This document shows, piece by piece, positions 24,038 to 34,689 of a DNA stretch of 64,000 nt. Under the pieces are notes generated by a model that was given only the letters and a program-made list of their open reading frames with translations, searched no databases and was not told the DNA's origin. Within the stretch, counting starts at the first letter, position 1. Each line of letters opens with the position of its first letter. The stretch covers positions 95,412 through 159,411 of the forward strand of contig RHPI01001037.1 in assembly GCA_009103225.1 (NCBI GenBank), in the 5' to 3' direction. The translations under genes and the position numbers were made by a program. The DNA is from Chlorokybus atmophyticus (Eukaryota; Streptophyta; Chlorokybophyceae; Chlorokybales; Chlorokybaceae).

Positions 24038-25380
24038 TCAGACGCGTCCACCACCTGACCGCTTGCTAAAGACTCGTCTCCAGTACATCACCTGAACTAG
24101 GCTGACACCAACCAGCACCAGCGCTTCAAACAGAGCGTAATAGATCACCCTCCTGTTTGTGCTTTCGCTGGCTGCAGATCCATGAGCACTATCAGAAGCT
24201 GTTGGCACTAACATGACAGCTGAAACATTGCACAGAAAAGCACAGCGCGGATGTTCTGGCCGCAATTGGTGATGCTTATAAACTTTCGGCAAGTGGCTGA
24301 GAGCAATGCGATAACTTGCGTGCTGACAGCATGAGCCAAACGGAGCATGACATGCATCAATTGCACAAAGCACAGCCAAAAACGTTGCCACTCACTTTTG
24401 CGGTGACGAACATCTCGTGCGCGAAGGTATCGCTGTTCATACACTATGCTGGCGACCTTATCCTTGATGCCGCTCAAGTAGACAGACAAAGGGTCCAGAT
24501 GCTCTGTATCACATTGATGTTAGCTCCAAGACACGTGCTTGAGCAGACCTCAACTGCCGCGCTTACCTGTTTTCGCGATCTCCTCCGTAACTACATGCCC
24601 AACTCGCACGTCAAAAGCTACATCATTTGTACCATAGCCACCGCGATTGATGAAGCAGAAGGTTACTGGGCCAGCTAAAGGAGCATGGAACGAGAATTTG
24701 CCTTCCTGTCGACCATGCTCCATGACCACCAACCGCCCATCTGCAGTTGTAACCTACCCAACAACAGAAGCTGACTGTCAATTCACCATAGTTATATGTA
24801 TAGACGCCAGGCGTAACGCTAACCCATGAACAGACGACTTGTTGTGTATGTTTTGCCCCGCAGTAATGTTACGCTGCATGCAGGCATGCCACAATGCCAC
24901 ATACCCGAAAGTCCAAGTTGCCTTGGGCGTAGTGGTGAGAACCAAACATGCCATGCTGCTCGGGAACAGACACGACATAGCTGCCCTCGACGTGGTCATA
25001 AGGGTTTTCGACTTCCTCAACAACGCATTCCGTCTGCACGCCAAGGCCACGTGAGCCAGAGTCCAGTCCAGCACGACACGCACGAACTTGTAACCGTAAG
25101 CCAACGACTACGCTGCTTGACGCAGCATGTTTCAGTACCAACAACCCTGAGATTCATCAACCAGCTGGACGAGCTTCAGCCGGTAGTCAAGCCAACTGCA
25201 AGTGCAATCGACTCGGACGGCGCAAGGCAGTCAGTGCGCACAGGCTGCTTTCGCACCGACCACAAAACTGACCTGGTACATGTCCACGCTGAATTTGATG
25301 GCGTCCGCACGGTGTATCAACGCCAGCAGCCCCAGCAGCAAGGGCACCAGCGCCGCCATCGTCGCCGCCGCAGCCAGCAT
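24038..25380 (-). CDS. p24 family (emp24/TMED) cargo receptor, beta-like
   Basis: Type I membrane protein of COPI/COPII vesicles that cycles between ER and Golgi and helps select cargo. Five exons in phase (25380-25273, 25033-24905, 24753-24567, 24503-24396, 24171-24038) give 221 aa. Residues 1-27 form a signal peptide (AALVPLLLGLLALIHRADA). A GOLD domain follows with the two expected cysteines (TECVVEE and TFCFINRGG) and FDVRVGHV. Next are a short coiled coil (SGIKDKVASIVYEQRYLRA), the ESTNRR signature, one transmembrane helix (ALFEALVLVGVSLVQVMY) and a short cytosolic tail ending GGGRV. The tail resembles plant p24 beta proteins, which also end in RV. It starts 171 bp from GET3 on the opposite strand. 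Confidence 0.9.
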
Positions 25381-25551
25381 GCAGACCTCTGCCACTGCGC
25401 AAGCAGGAATGTTGGCACTGCGACCAGCATAGGCTCGCACACTGCTTCATTGTGGAAGTTAGCACGCCAGGGCATTCAGAGCCTCAAATTGAAGACAGAA
25501 ACAACTTGCTTGGTGTTCAGCACTGGAAGCTGAAGTTGTCTGGCAGCCGGC
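25381..25551. promoter_or_regulatory. 171-bp divergent promoter between p24 and GET3
   Basis: The start codons of p24 (minus) and GET3 (plus) are only 171 bp apart, so both 5' UTRs and core promoters must fit here. No TATA box is obvious. Shared regulation is inferred from geometry alone. Confidence 0.5.
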
Positions 25552-28039
25552 ATGGCGGCGACGGCGAGCATGGATCACAGCGACTCAGACACCTTAGATC
25601 CCAGCCTGCGTCACGTTGTTCATCAACAGGTCAGCGTGCTGTGTTGCGCACTGCTTCCTCCTTCTTGTGGTTTGCACAGAGGCTGCATGCGAGTGTTAGT
25701 GTCCTTAGTGTGCTACGGAGCACAGTAACCCATTTAAACCTCGCGACTTGGTGAATAGTATTGCAGACCCTCATGTGCTCACTTGCTATTGGTGCGACAT
25801 GCGCGCCATTGGTATTTCGTTTGTACAGCTCAAATAGTTGGCTTGCTGCAGTTGTTTAAAGAGTGGAAACGGGGTGTTGCACCTGTTCATAATGTTGAAC
25901 TCAATCATGTACGCGTGGGACGTGCACTCAACATTGCGGTTTTCCACGTGTGCAAAGAATAATGCACTTTCTCATGGAGCATGCACACAAGTGATGGTGG
26001 TCTGTGCGCTTGGTGAACTTGATAACCACAGCTCGCACGTGGAATAGGGTAAGTTGTCAGATCTTTTCCGTCAAGGCAGCTTGCGCGGCATGTTTGTTCG
26101 TTTATTAGTCCTCCTAGGAAAAGCATGCGAGGTTTTGCAGTTTTCTGCAGCTGTAGGTGTCAATGTATTGTGAGAGAACAGTGCTGTACCGCATGCATCA
26201 GCTAAGTGTAGTGGTTGTGGACAGTGAACCAGTGACCAACTGAGTGATCTCACAGCGAACAGTGCAGCTATTAGCACTCACCATTGTATGGCTGCAGGAC
26301 TTGAAGTGGATCTTTGTTGGTGGCAAAGGCGGCGTCGGCAAAACAACAGTTAGTAGCAGCTTGGCTGTGCAGTTGGCAGCAACACGGCGCAGTGTGCTGA
26401 TCATCTCCACCGACCCAGCGCACAACCTGAGCGATGCCTTCCGGCAAAAGTTCTCCCGTAATCCAACTCTTGTTCAAGGCTTTTCAAATCTATATGCTAT
26501 GGTGCGTGCAGAGTTTGTGGTTGAGCAGCTCTATGTCTGAAGGGTAGGGCGGTTTTCGGTGCACAGTGCCGTTATTGTACTCACATATTGTTCGTGCAGG
26601 AGGTTGAACCGACCCTGGAGACCGATCAGCTGGATATGCTAGGCTTGTCAGGTGCCCCAATCAACGATCCAGTCCTCACGGAGATTGCTGGGTCCATACC
26701 GGGTATTGATGAGGCCATGTCATTCGCGGAAATGCTAAAGTAAGTTGCCCCCCCCCCCCCCCCCCGGCACGCAAGCGCACATGCACATGCAAACGCCTGT
26801 GCGCACCTACACTGCACCCGCACCTGCTCTGTAGCACATGCAGTCTTGTAATTGTCGACCACAGTGTGTGTGCACGTAACCTGTGCGTGTGCATGTGCGT
26901 GCCTCAGCATGCAAAGAGATTGCAGCCCAACGTTCTGAACGTTGCTTGATGTAGGCTTGTGCAGAGCATGGACTACTCGGTCATTGTCTTTGATACAGCT
27001 CCCACTGGACATACCCTCCGGTTGCTGCAATTTCCAAACGCTTTGGAAGCGGGCCTCAAAAAACTTATGACATTGAAGAACCGCTTCTCTGGTCTATTTT
27101 CACAGGTAGCTATGTGTCCGCTCTTCCGGCAACCTTTTCACTATCAGGCTTACTTCACAAGCATTAACGAAAGTCCACTGTGCCAACGGCATACACCTTT
27201 ACTCGTGCACAGTTTACAAGGATGCTTGGCCCAGCAGCAGAGGGACTGCAGGAGGAACAGCTGCTTGGCAAACTTGAGGGCCTTCAGGTACGTTTAGCGT
27301 CACATGTTGCAGTGTACCTGTGGGCTACCTGTGATCAAGATGTGTTGTTCGTTTGACAGAGTGGCAGGGTGATTCTGATTCTACATGGTTGCAGGGTGTG
27401 GTGGCCACGGTCAACAGCCAATTCAAGGATCCCAACATGACAACATTTGTGTGTGTGTGCATCCCAGAGTTCCTCTCGTTATACGAGACAGAGCGCCTTG
27501 TGCAAGATTTGGCCAAGTTTCATATTGATGTTCAGAACATTGTAGTCAATCAGGTGAGTGTCATTGCGTTGGCTGACAGTGACAGCCCCGCAACACAGAC
27601 GACATGACCACAACACGTTGTCCGCAGGTCTTGTTTAGCGAGGACATCATTGACAAGCTGCTAATGGCCCGCATGAAGATGCAGCAGAAGTACATTGACC
27701 AATTCTATGACCTGTACGAAGATTTCCATATTGTGAAGCTCCCTCTATTGCCGGAGGAGGTACGACATTTTGTCCATACACGTTAGTGTTCTGTCCACGT
27801 CTTGAACAGCGCAACATTACAACAACATAAACTCTGCGCTCACATGTGATGTACAGGTCCGTGGTGTTGATGCGTTGAAAGACTTTTCAAAGTATCTCAT
27901 TACTCCATATGTGCCGCCTCCTCGAGCTGCAGATAGCTTGGAGGGCAAAGTCCTTGCGCTGCAGAAGGAGGTTGATGCGCTCAAGCATCGAAATGAGCAG
28001 CTAGAGTCAGAACTGAAACGATTGCAAGTAACATCATGA
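25552..28039 (+). CDS. GET3: GET3/ASNA1 tail-anchored protein targeting ATPase
   Basis: Cytosolic ATPase that receives tail-anchored membrane proteins and delivers them to the ER receptor. Eight exons (25552-25629, 26298-26501, 26600-26739, 26955-27105, 27213-27287, 27395-27553, 27628-27759, 27857-28039) give 373 aa, close to family length. Motifs seen: deviant Walker [11 protein letters not shown], switch [11 protein letters not shown], switch [18 protein letters not shown], the helical-domain segment LGKLEGLQ, the [20 protein letters not shown] strand and [12 protein letters not shown]. The zinc-binding CxxC of animal and yeast GET3 is not visible; the equivalent region reads [14 protein letters not shown]. 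The C-terminus has a short coiled coil ([20 protein letters not shown]) not typical of yeast GET3. Intron 3 begins with a run of 18 C. Confidence 0.95.
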
Positions 28040-28857
28040 TCATTAACTGGCACGCTTCACAGACAGCACTTTTGTCTGCTCACACTGAGGTCAGTCAGTT
28101 TCACCAAGTGAGTGTGTTGCACACGCATGCTTTCCCTCCTCGCTTGTCAACTGATGCTGCAGCTTGTACATACATTGAGGTGGCCCTGCGCACTGTGACG
28201 CCTCAATCTCTCGCTTCAACATATTGGTTGGAGGCATACTGCAAGTGTATGTGCAGTACAAAAATGCAGCTTGTGAACTGCCGTGTGTACATCACAATAA
28301 GACGCATGATGTGGGTGATGCTATAGTCCGCTGGGGCTGTGCATCAAGAAGTTTCAATGTGTGCAGTGTCTGATGCAGCAACGCCAATTGTCTGCTGACA
28401 TGTGCACCAATCACAACTTGATTTTATGTCTTGAGATAGGCGCCAGATGCACAAGTGAAGATGGCAACGTGGTACCAACTTGTCGTGATACCTTGGAATA
28501 GGCGACAGGTGCTAGAATGACTTGGACATCATGAGACATTGAACATATCGTCACCATGCATGAGATGGCGCAGCAACATGTCAGAAAGCATTTTACAAGT
28601 GCAACTGAATCCCTCGTATTTATGGTGTCGGGCTGGGTGTCCTCGAGGGAAAAGTGGACTCGAGCAGGCTGTCCAGGGTGTAGGCTGTAAGGTCGTTGTG
28701 ACACCGATGGTGCTTAAGGGTGACAATATCTGCAAGTCGAGGGCGAAAGTAGACCTGCCCTACTGTGAAACATAAAGCCAGAGCACCATGGAGTGCTGCA
28801 TGCGGTAGTGTGAGGTAGCTATGTGCCCGTAACTAGTGTACATGCCCATATGCCCAA
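28040..28857. other. interval after GET3, no gene recognised
   Basis: GET3 3' flank up to the LTR-like repeat. Several short ORFs but no motif, splice pattern or repeat match within the window. Confidence 0.5.
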
Positions 28858-29453
28858 GTTAACAAGCCACTACTAGAGGTAGTGCTGTATCTCACAGACT
28901 TTACCTGAGCGGATGGATATTCTAACGGATAAGTGAGGTGAACGAACACGCAATCACGTGGATGCTATGCTCTGATTAAGGCTGTAAACACATTGCGGCA
29001 AGGCATGAAGTATCTCACAAGCGATGCAAGGCGATGTGCACACGAACATGCACACTTTCTCACATGATCAGGGTTTTTTGACAACCGGGGCGGCAAGTCC
29101 ACAGCTCAGTCGTCACTCTCTGTATCTCTATTCTAGAGTTTTCACTCACAGTGTCACCAAGTCATCAGTAAAGCAAACTGCTACTTACACAAGGCTATTG
29201 AGTCAAGGCACATCTATCCAGCAATAGTTCCAACAATGGTAACGGCTATTGACATGACATGGACAAAGCAATATGTCAAGTCTCAATTTAGCCGAATTGA
29301 CTTTTAACTGGTCATCGATTGTGAGTTACCTACAAGTGGTGTACTATGGAGCAGTGCCATTGGGTACCTACGAGTCATAGCTACAGCATACGCCAGTAGC
29401 CAGGGCAGCGCGTCGGCTGTAGTCATACACGAAGGAGTGGAGCAGTCGTGACA
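28858..29453 (-). repeat. LTR-like repeat, left copy (probable 3' LTR)
   Basis: About 595 bp closely similar to 45312-45905, in the same orientation. Shared landmarks are GTTAACAAGC at the left edge, CACATTGCGGCAAGGCAT, ACAACCGGGGCGGC, GGACAAAGCAATA and GCGCGTCGGCTGTAGTCAT near the right edge. On the minus strand both copies begin TGTCA. It follows the RT remnant directly, so it reads as the 3' LTR of the DNA-methyltransferase element. The inner TG/CA boundary at GTTAAC is not clean and no target duplication was found. Confidence 0.7.
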
Positions 29454-29700
29454 TTCAGCAAGAGCTTTTTTGTTGACATTGATGACATGCTGACTTCTCC
29501 ATGAGTCTTGCCTCCACAAGTCTTTGCAGCGCTGGTCCATCAAGTCTTCCTCCCAGCTTGGAAGGCTTGTACCGGCGCCGAAACACGGGCTCATCGTCAA
29601 CCAGCTCAATGTCCATCTAGTACACCGAGCACTTGCCCAGTTCCTTGAGGTAAAAACTGAATTGTTGTCTCCACTTGTTCGGCAGAGTCTCTACCTTCTC
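29454..29700 (-). pseudogene. reverse-transcriptase N-terminal remnant
   Basis: Minus-strand coding debris after the methyltransferase. IELVDDEPVFRRRYKPSKL at about 29617-29560 resembles the pre-RT segment of Ty3/gypsy pol, which reads roughly D...PVR.R.Y..S. Similarity then ends at the LTR-like repeat. No catalytic RT motif, RNase H or integrase is present, so the element has lost almost all of pol after this point. The identification rests on one short segment. Confidence 0.45.
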
Positions 29701-31062
29701 CTTGATGTCTCCTGTAGCCAGCGGTCCCATGGCGTGGTCGCAAGATGTTGCTGTAGCTGTGACAGGCAACTTCTTGGAGAAGATAGTCTTCCAGCGTAAC
29801 TGCCGCCTGTTCCTCCATGAAGGCTGTCTTCATGGCAGTGTAGGCTTGAACGGTGTTCTGTGGGCGATCAGCATACCCTTCAGACATGTGCTTCAAATCC
29901 GCGAAGGTCACATGTCTGTCCAAGGTCAATAAATGCATCTCCAGAAGCCACACCATGCTGTTTTGGTCTATGGCCAAGCCCAGCAAGACACGTTGTTGTC
30001 GCTTTGTGAGTGCGCAACCGGTTATGCTACCTGCGTGGAAGCCCATGGCACGCTCGCGTTCCGGAGCATTGGGTTCATCCAATCTGCCAATGATGCTGTC
30101 GAAGACCATGCCGTCGCCGTTATCGCGGAAGGCATAGGAAGCAGGTTAAGAAACCAGGATCAGTACTGCGCGACGAGGCTGGTCAGATTAATTGCAGGGT
30201 AGAAGTGCTTGTGGTCAGGCTTGATGATCGGTTCAAATGTGCGACCGGGGTCGAGGATGTTATCGACCAACAAGTTGTTGGGTCGTGTGGCCGAACAGTG
30301 GGCCGCCAGACTGAGTTCTTCCATGGTGGCCAGATTGGTCCACATTGGCTCGAACGCAATGGGCGCGTGAGCCATGGCGTGCGGTGTTTACCCTTATGGG
30401 TGGCCCAAGATGGAACAGACTATACGGAAGTCTTGCTTCTCATTGCCTCGCCTATCGTCGCCAAAGTGCACATTCTCCACGACGTGGACTAGAGGCCTGC
30501 AAATTTGGTGGTGCTGCAGCAGGTGTATGACTCGCATGAATTCCCAAATTAGACTGGAGCGGGGGTTCTGTAAGCCGCGTTCGGTACCAGCGCGCGAGTG
30601 TCCTTGGCACTCCCAGCCTGTAATGAGGAGGTCCACGTTACCCAGGGCCAGCAGATGGTCTTTTAACATCAGCCAAATGTCTTGCGGCAGAGCCTTCAGA
30701 CTGCCGTGCAGAGCTAAATAAGGAAGCTGCTGTGGGTAGCGCTCATGCAACTGTCGTAAGCGATGGCGCACACACAACGGTTTGCGTGACATGGTCAGGG
30801 TCACAGTAGTAGAAATGTTTGACCTCAACACCGGTGTACAGCACAGCTGCTAAACGGCTGCCGACTCCTCTGAAAAGCTCAACGAGTGTGATGCCTTGTT
30901 GCCGGCGAAAGGTGTGAAACTCCATCGCGCCGGTAACCACAGCGAAATACTCAAGAATTGCGTCGGGTGCCACGATAGGTGGTGCTCGCGAGGGTGCGTG
31001 GTGTTGTTGGAGCATCTGATACGCTGTGACCAATGCATTGTTACATCGCTATGTTGGATCAC
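29700..31062 (-). pseudogene. retrotransposon-encoded cytosine-5 DNA methyltransferase
   Basis: C5-cytosine methyltransferase domain, which would transfer methyl from SAM to cytosine in DNA. Read on the minus strand: motif I-like TLVELFRGVGSRLAAVLYTG (about 30890), motif IV region NVDLLITGWECQGHSRAG (about 30650) with the catalytic Cys kept but ECQ instead of PCQ, PRSSLIWEFMRVIHLL, motif VI VVENVHFGDDR (about 30480), a target-recognition-like stretch (VDNILDPGRTFEPI, about 30260) and the end ERERAMGF...RQQRVLLGLAIDQNS (about 30060-29960). At least two frameshifts separate these blocks. It lies between a retropepsin-like segment and an RT remnant. Retrotransposon-borne DNMTs of this GW-CQGHSRAG type are known from some charophyte algae and dinoflagellates. 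Host CMT or DNMT1 features (BAH, chromodomain) are absent. Confidence 0.8.
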
Positions 31063-31069
31063 GCAAGGC

Positions 31070-31440
31070 CACCTTTAAGGTGGCTTCGGCGTCAGCTCAT
31101 CATAGGACACGCGACCGGTGCCGGTGAGACCCACTGCGGCCATGCGTCGCTGCGGCCATGAGGTGAGCACAAAGTCAACAGGCAAGTCGCCTTTAACGTT
31201 GCCCGCGCCGCTGCACTAATGCGGCCAAAAACAGTCTTCCTCCGTTCACCTGTTAGCGCCAATGCCGACAATGAAACTGAAGTCCTGCCCAAAGATGAGG
31301 TGGTAGTCACGGGAGTCAGTGATCACTGTTGAGGATATTCCTACATCTAGGTCAATAGGTCAGTCGGTGAGCTTGCCCACCATATAGGAGTAGCCGCCAG
31401 AAGGTTCAAGGCAAAGACTTGAGAAGGTCCAGGCGCGGCT
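31070..31440 (-). pseudogene. retropepsin-like domain, C-terminal half
   Basis: In one minus-strand frame SGGYSYMVGKLTD, a stop, then VGISSTVITDSRDYHLIFGQ and DFSFIVGIG, followed by another stop and TEEDCFWPH. The YHLIFGQDF pattern is the second half of a retroviral-type aspartic protease. The matching first half lies on the same strand at about 41.0-41.4 kb. Stops are TGA or TAG. I infer that about 9.6 kb was inserted into the protease region of one element. Confidence 0.55.
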
Positions 31441-31929
31441 AGAAGAATGATGACAACTTAGTGGCTACTTTACTATATGGCACGTATAGCGACTGGTTGA
31501 AAAGCTCCGGAAGCTAGCTACGTGGCGCAACTTGGAGCGCAGGTTATGGTTGAGTGTGCTAAATGCAGTAGCTTCTAGAGTAAACGCAAGTGTAGCTGGC
31601 GGGTATAAAATCCGTGGATATGACGGCAAAAGATGTTCTTGTACGGTCTCCTGACGCTAGCATGTGGCGTGCACTTGTGCATGTGTATGACTCTCATTGT
31701 CTATCTCAACAACCACCACACGCTGCGCGTACTCCGTGGTGTGAACGCGGCAAGGCTGACCAGCGTGATGGCGTTGCAAAATGTTTCCCCTGTCGGCCAA
31801 TTAAATATTGGCAACGGCCGTGCACCTGAAGAAACCCATTTACACTGTCGTGGCTCAGTCCACATGCAATCTTAATACAGGGACCTAAGGATAACTTCCA
31901 TTACTATCAGGCCCTACTCGTTACAATTC

Positions 31930-32210
31930 ACTCTCTAACAGTTGGGTATGCCTAATAAACAGGCACCTGTCATGTACTTATCAGACCTTAACAGGTGACT
32001 ATACCTAATTAACGGGCACATATAAGTTACCCATCAAGCCTTAACATGTGACTATACCTAAATAACATGCATCTACAAGTTACACATTAGTCTAACTCAG
32101 GTGACTCAGCTATAAAACAGGCACATGTAGGTTACACACCAATCCAGCACAGGCGACTGAGCCCAAGTAACAAGCACCAACTAGGTAATTGTCGTCAAGA
32201 TAAGGCATTC
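31930..32210. repeat. degenerate tandem repeat, unit about 55-60 bp
   Basis: Four to five diverged units, recognisable by recurring AGGTGACT, ATACCTAA, ACAGGCAC and AAGTTACAC/CCATCA blocks. No coding potential. A minisatellite or decayed subterminal repeat of a neighbouring element. Confidence 0.6.
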
Positions 32211-33856
32211 TTCAAGCAACTGAAGGTGACTGATGCCTAACTATCGTTATATGTATTTGCATAGCATGACTACACGCGACTGTCACTGACTACTAGCATC
32301 GTTATGTGCATATGCTGTGTACAGGTACCTGAGGTGTGTACAGTGTCTCTCAGTCACTTGCCAAGGCTTGTAGTTTGATTATGTGACTTGCGTTGCCTGC
32401 AGTTCTGCTGTATGTTATAGGGATGCAAGTTGTTACATACATGAGCATAATGACAATTGACGGAGCTGGTTTGAGATGCACAACATTAAGTCATAAGAGC
32501 CTTGCGGTTGTATACACTACCAGCTACACGGACTACCAACTGCGCTACAGCTCCTCTCCATCATCGCCTTGCACGTCATCATGAAACAAAGCACCACGCG
32601 CTGGTGAACGTAGAGAAGACACCAGAGCTTGCTCTTCCTCCTCCTCAAACAGTTGCGCCAGCCAATCAAATGCCGCTTCTGCCTCAGCAAGCGGTTCACG
32701 AGCTGCTGTCTCTTGCGGCCGGCGCCAATTGGGATCTTTTAGGTGTTCGACACAAGATGCAGTGCGGCGTTTCACAAGGGTGAATGGCTGGAAGGCTGCG
32801 TACCGTTGCCTCATCTCCCGCTTCATTGACATAATCATGGTGTTGATGTTGCTGAGGTACTCTTCATGTGTGTCGATGCTGGCAGATGAGAGAGGGCCAT
32901 CCTTGCCCTTAAGGATGCGCTCCACCTGCGTAGTTTACAAGCATGTCTTTGTGGCATTAAAAGCCACTATTTACTGCAGAGCGTCTGCAAGCCTGTAGTT
33001 TGGGGCTACAACATTTCTGAAATGCTAGTGATTCAGTTTTGAGTGCTCACCGTAAGAAATATGTATGCGAGGTAGTACTGTCAATTGCCGGCCACCAGGT
33101 GTAGTGACCGCATAAGACCAGCATTGCATGATCATTTGCCCATTATGGGATTGCCCCGTTTATGGATGTATCTCTTCCGCTCCGGGTCTGCATTGCCGGT
33201 TACCTCAAATTTCCGCCATGACTTGCCTGCGAGAGTCCTACCAACAAGGCATTAATCACAATATAGATAGTTCAAGTTGAGCCTGCACTAGGCTAGAATA
33301 GTGCCTGTGACTTACATTGGAGCACGTTGCCTGTCTGGGCTTTTTGGGTCTCAAGGTTCATTGGGGCGTCAATGTGCCTAATTGAATCGGTTACAATAGA
33401 TGAGATGCGTACGTTTGTATGGAGGTTGAGTAAAAAAGCAGTGTTGCATAGCATGGTGGTGAGGGTCGCAACTCACTTGTGCTTGTTGATGTTAAACAGT
33501 GTCCATTTGTACTCCTTCTCAAAAATATACTTAATCTTAGTGGCAGACCGGACATGCGTAGCTCTCTTCAAGCGATACTTCAGTGGAAGGGGCACTCCTT
33601 CGGCGTCCAGCACACCTCATAAAATTTGGCCGCATCGGCCTCGTCGTCATGGTCGAAGCCAACTACGTGTCACGGGCAGGTTGGTCAATGTCACGGTGCA
33701 ATGACGTCATAGAGCATTTACAGCACTTGACACATGACGTTACGAATAGCGTCCTCCTTGGGGAAAAAGTGGCTCTCTATTTAGTGGCCGTTTATGATTT
33801 CAACGACGGCATCTCGCACATGCTGTCCATAGAAGAACAATCCGTTACACACGGTG

Positions 33857-33956
33857 TGTAACGGGAAGGTACATTATATAACCACAAATCAACCATAAAA
33901 GCACTAAGTCTTTTGTGGTGGAGTGCGCTGTGACATTGGTATTGGAGAGTAACCAA
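33857..33956 (+). repeat. truncated TRIM LTR fragment
   Basis: First 100 bp of the 161-bp LTR (TGTAACGGGAAGGTAC...), abutting the full LTR at 33957. Its left edge forms a palindrome with the flank (CCGTTACACA CGG TGTGTAACGG). Confidence 0.8.
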
Positions 33957-34569
33957 TGTAATGGGAAGGTACATTATATAACCACAAATCGACTATAAAA
34001 GCACCAAGTCTTTTATGGTCGAGTGGGCTGTGACATTGGTCAACGGATTTTGAGACCCGGGTTCAATTCCTGCCTTGCACACGAATTCCGCGGTCGTTGT
34101 TTCTCGATCCAATAACATAACATCGTAAATGGTCAATTTATAAGTGCCATCATTGATAGGTCGCGACTTGCTTAATGGCAATCACGTCGGACTGACCAGT
34201 TCAGTCGGCGCGGCAGGACGCGACCTGCCCGTAGCGATGCGACCTGTGGGGCCGGCAGCGGTGCGCTTTTTGCGCGTTTACCGGTACGGGCCTAAAATAG
34301 CCGGTCCTTGGTCGTGGGGCTAGTGACCGACCCTAACAAACCCCTGGGATAATTCCCCAACTGAGCGTGGCAGCTGCCGAGGACGTCAGCATTTTTAGTG
34401 GGGGGGAATGTAACGGGAAGGTACATTATATAACCACAAATCGACCATAAAAGCACCAAGTATTTTATGGTCGAGTGGGTTGTGACATTGGTCATCGGAG
34501 CTTGAGAACCGGGTTTGAAGCCGGCCTTGCACACGAATTCCGCGGTCGTTGTTTCTCGATCCAATAACA
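33957..34569 (+). mobile_element. TRIM-like miniature LTR element with tRNA-like LTRs, plus copy
   Basis: 613-bp non-coding element: LTR 33957-34117, internal 34118-34408 and LTR 34409-34569, with both LTRs exactly 161 bp (TGTAA...AATAACA). The internal part ends in a purine tract AGTGGGGGGGAA directly before the second LTR, as in LTR retrotransposons. No protein is encoded. Each LTR has a TATATAA-like stretch, an 11-bp stem-loop, then tRNA-like box A and box B. A second, partial internal copy continues from 34570 to about 34690, so the array is LTR-int-LTR-int before it meets an inverted copy. Confidence 0.8.
34016..34070 (+). promoter_or_regulatory. tRNA-like Pol III promoter (box A and box B) inside the LTR
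   Basis: Box A TGGTCGAGTGG (34016-34026) and box B GGTTCAATTCC (34060-34070) lie 44 nt apart, the spacing of positions 8 and 52 in a tRNA. Conserved tRNA bases fall in register (T8, A14, G18-G19, T54-T55-C56-A58). The acceptor stem does not pair; instead the preceding bases form a stem-loop (roughly GACTATAAAAG with CTTTTATGGTC). A functional tRNA is therefore unlikely, but an internal Pol III promoter is plausible. Confidence 0.65.
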
Positions 34570-34689
34570 TCGTAAATGGTCAATTTATAAGTGCCATCAT
34601 CGATGGGTCGTGACTTGCCTAATAACAGTCGCGTCAGACTAACCAGTTCATTCGGCGCGGCAGGACGCGACCTGCCTGTAGCGATGCGA

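Noticed and set aside
28858-29453. Exact LTR boundaries and target duplication for the DNMT element
   Set aside because: The TGTCA outer end is shared, but the inner GTTAAC edge does not give a clean CA and no matching flanking repeat was found.
29700-31062. Host maintenance or chromomethylase DNMT gene
   Set aside because: Frameshifted, lacks BAH/chromo regions, and is embedded between retroelement domains and LTR-like repeats.
31930-32210. CRISPR-like array
   Set aside because: Units are diverged throughout, lack constant repeat and unique spacer structure, and the genome is eukaryotic.
34009-34080. Box A/box B block as a functional tRNA gene
   Set aside because: The acceptor arms do not pair, no clear anticodon arm folds, and the block recurs at fixed offsets inside LTR repeats.
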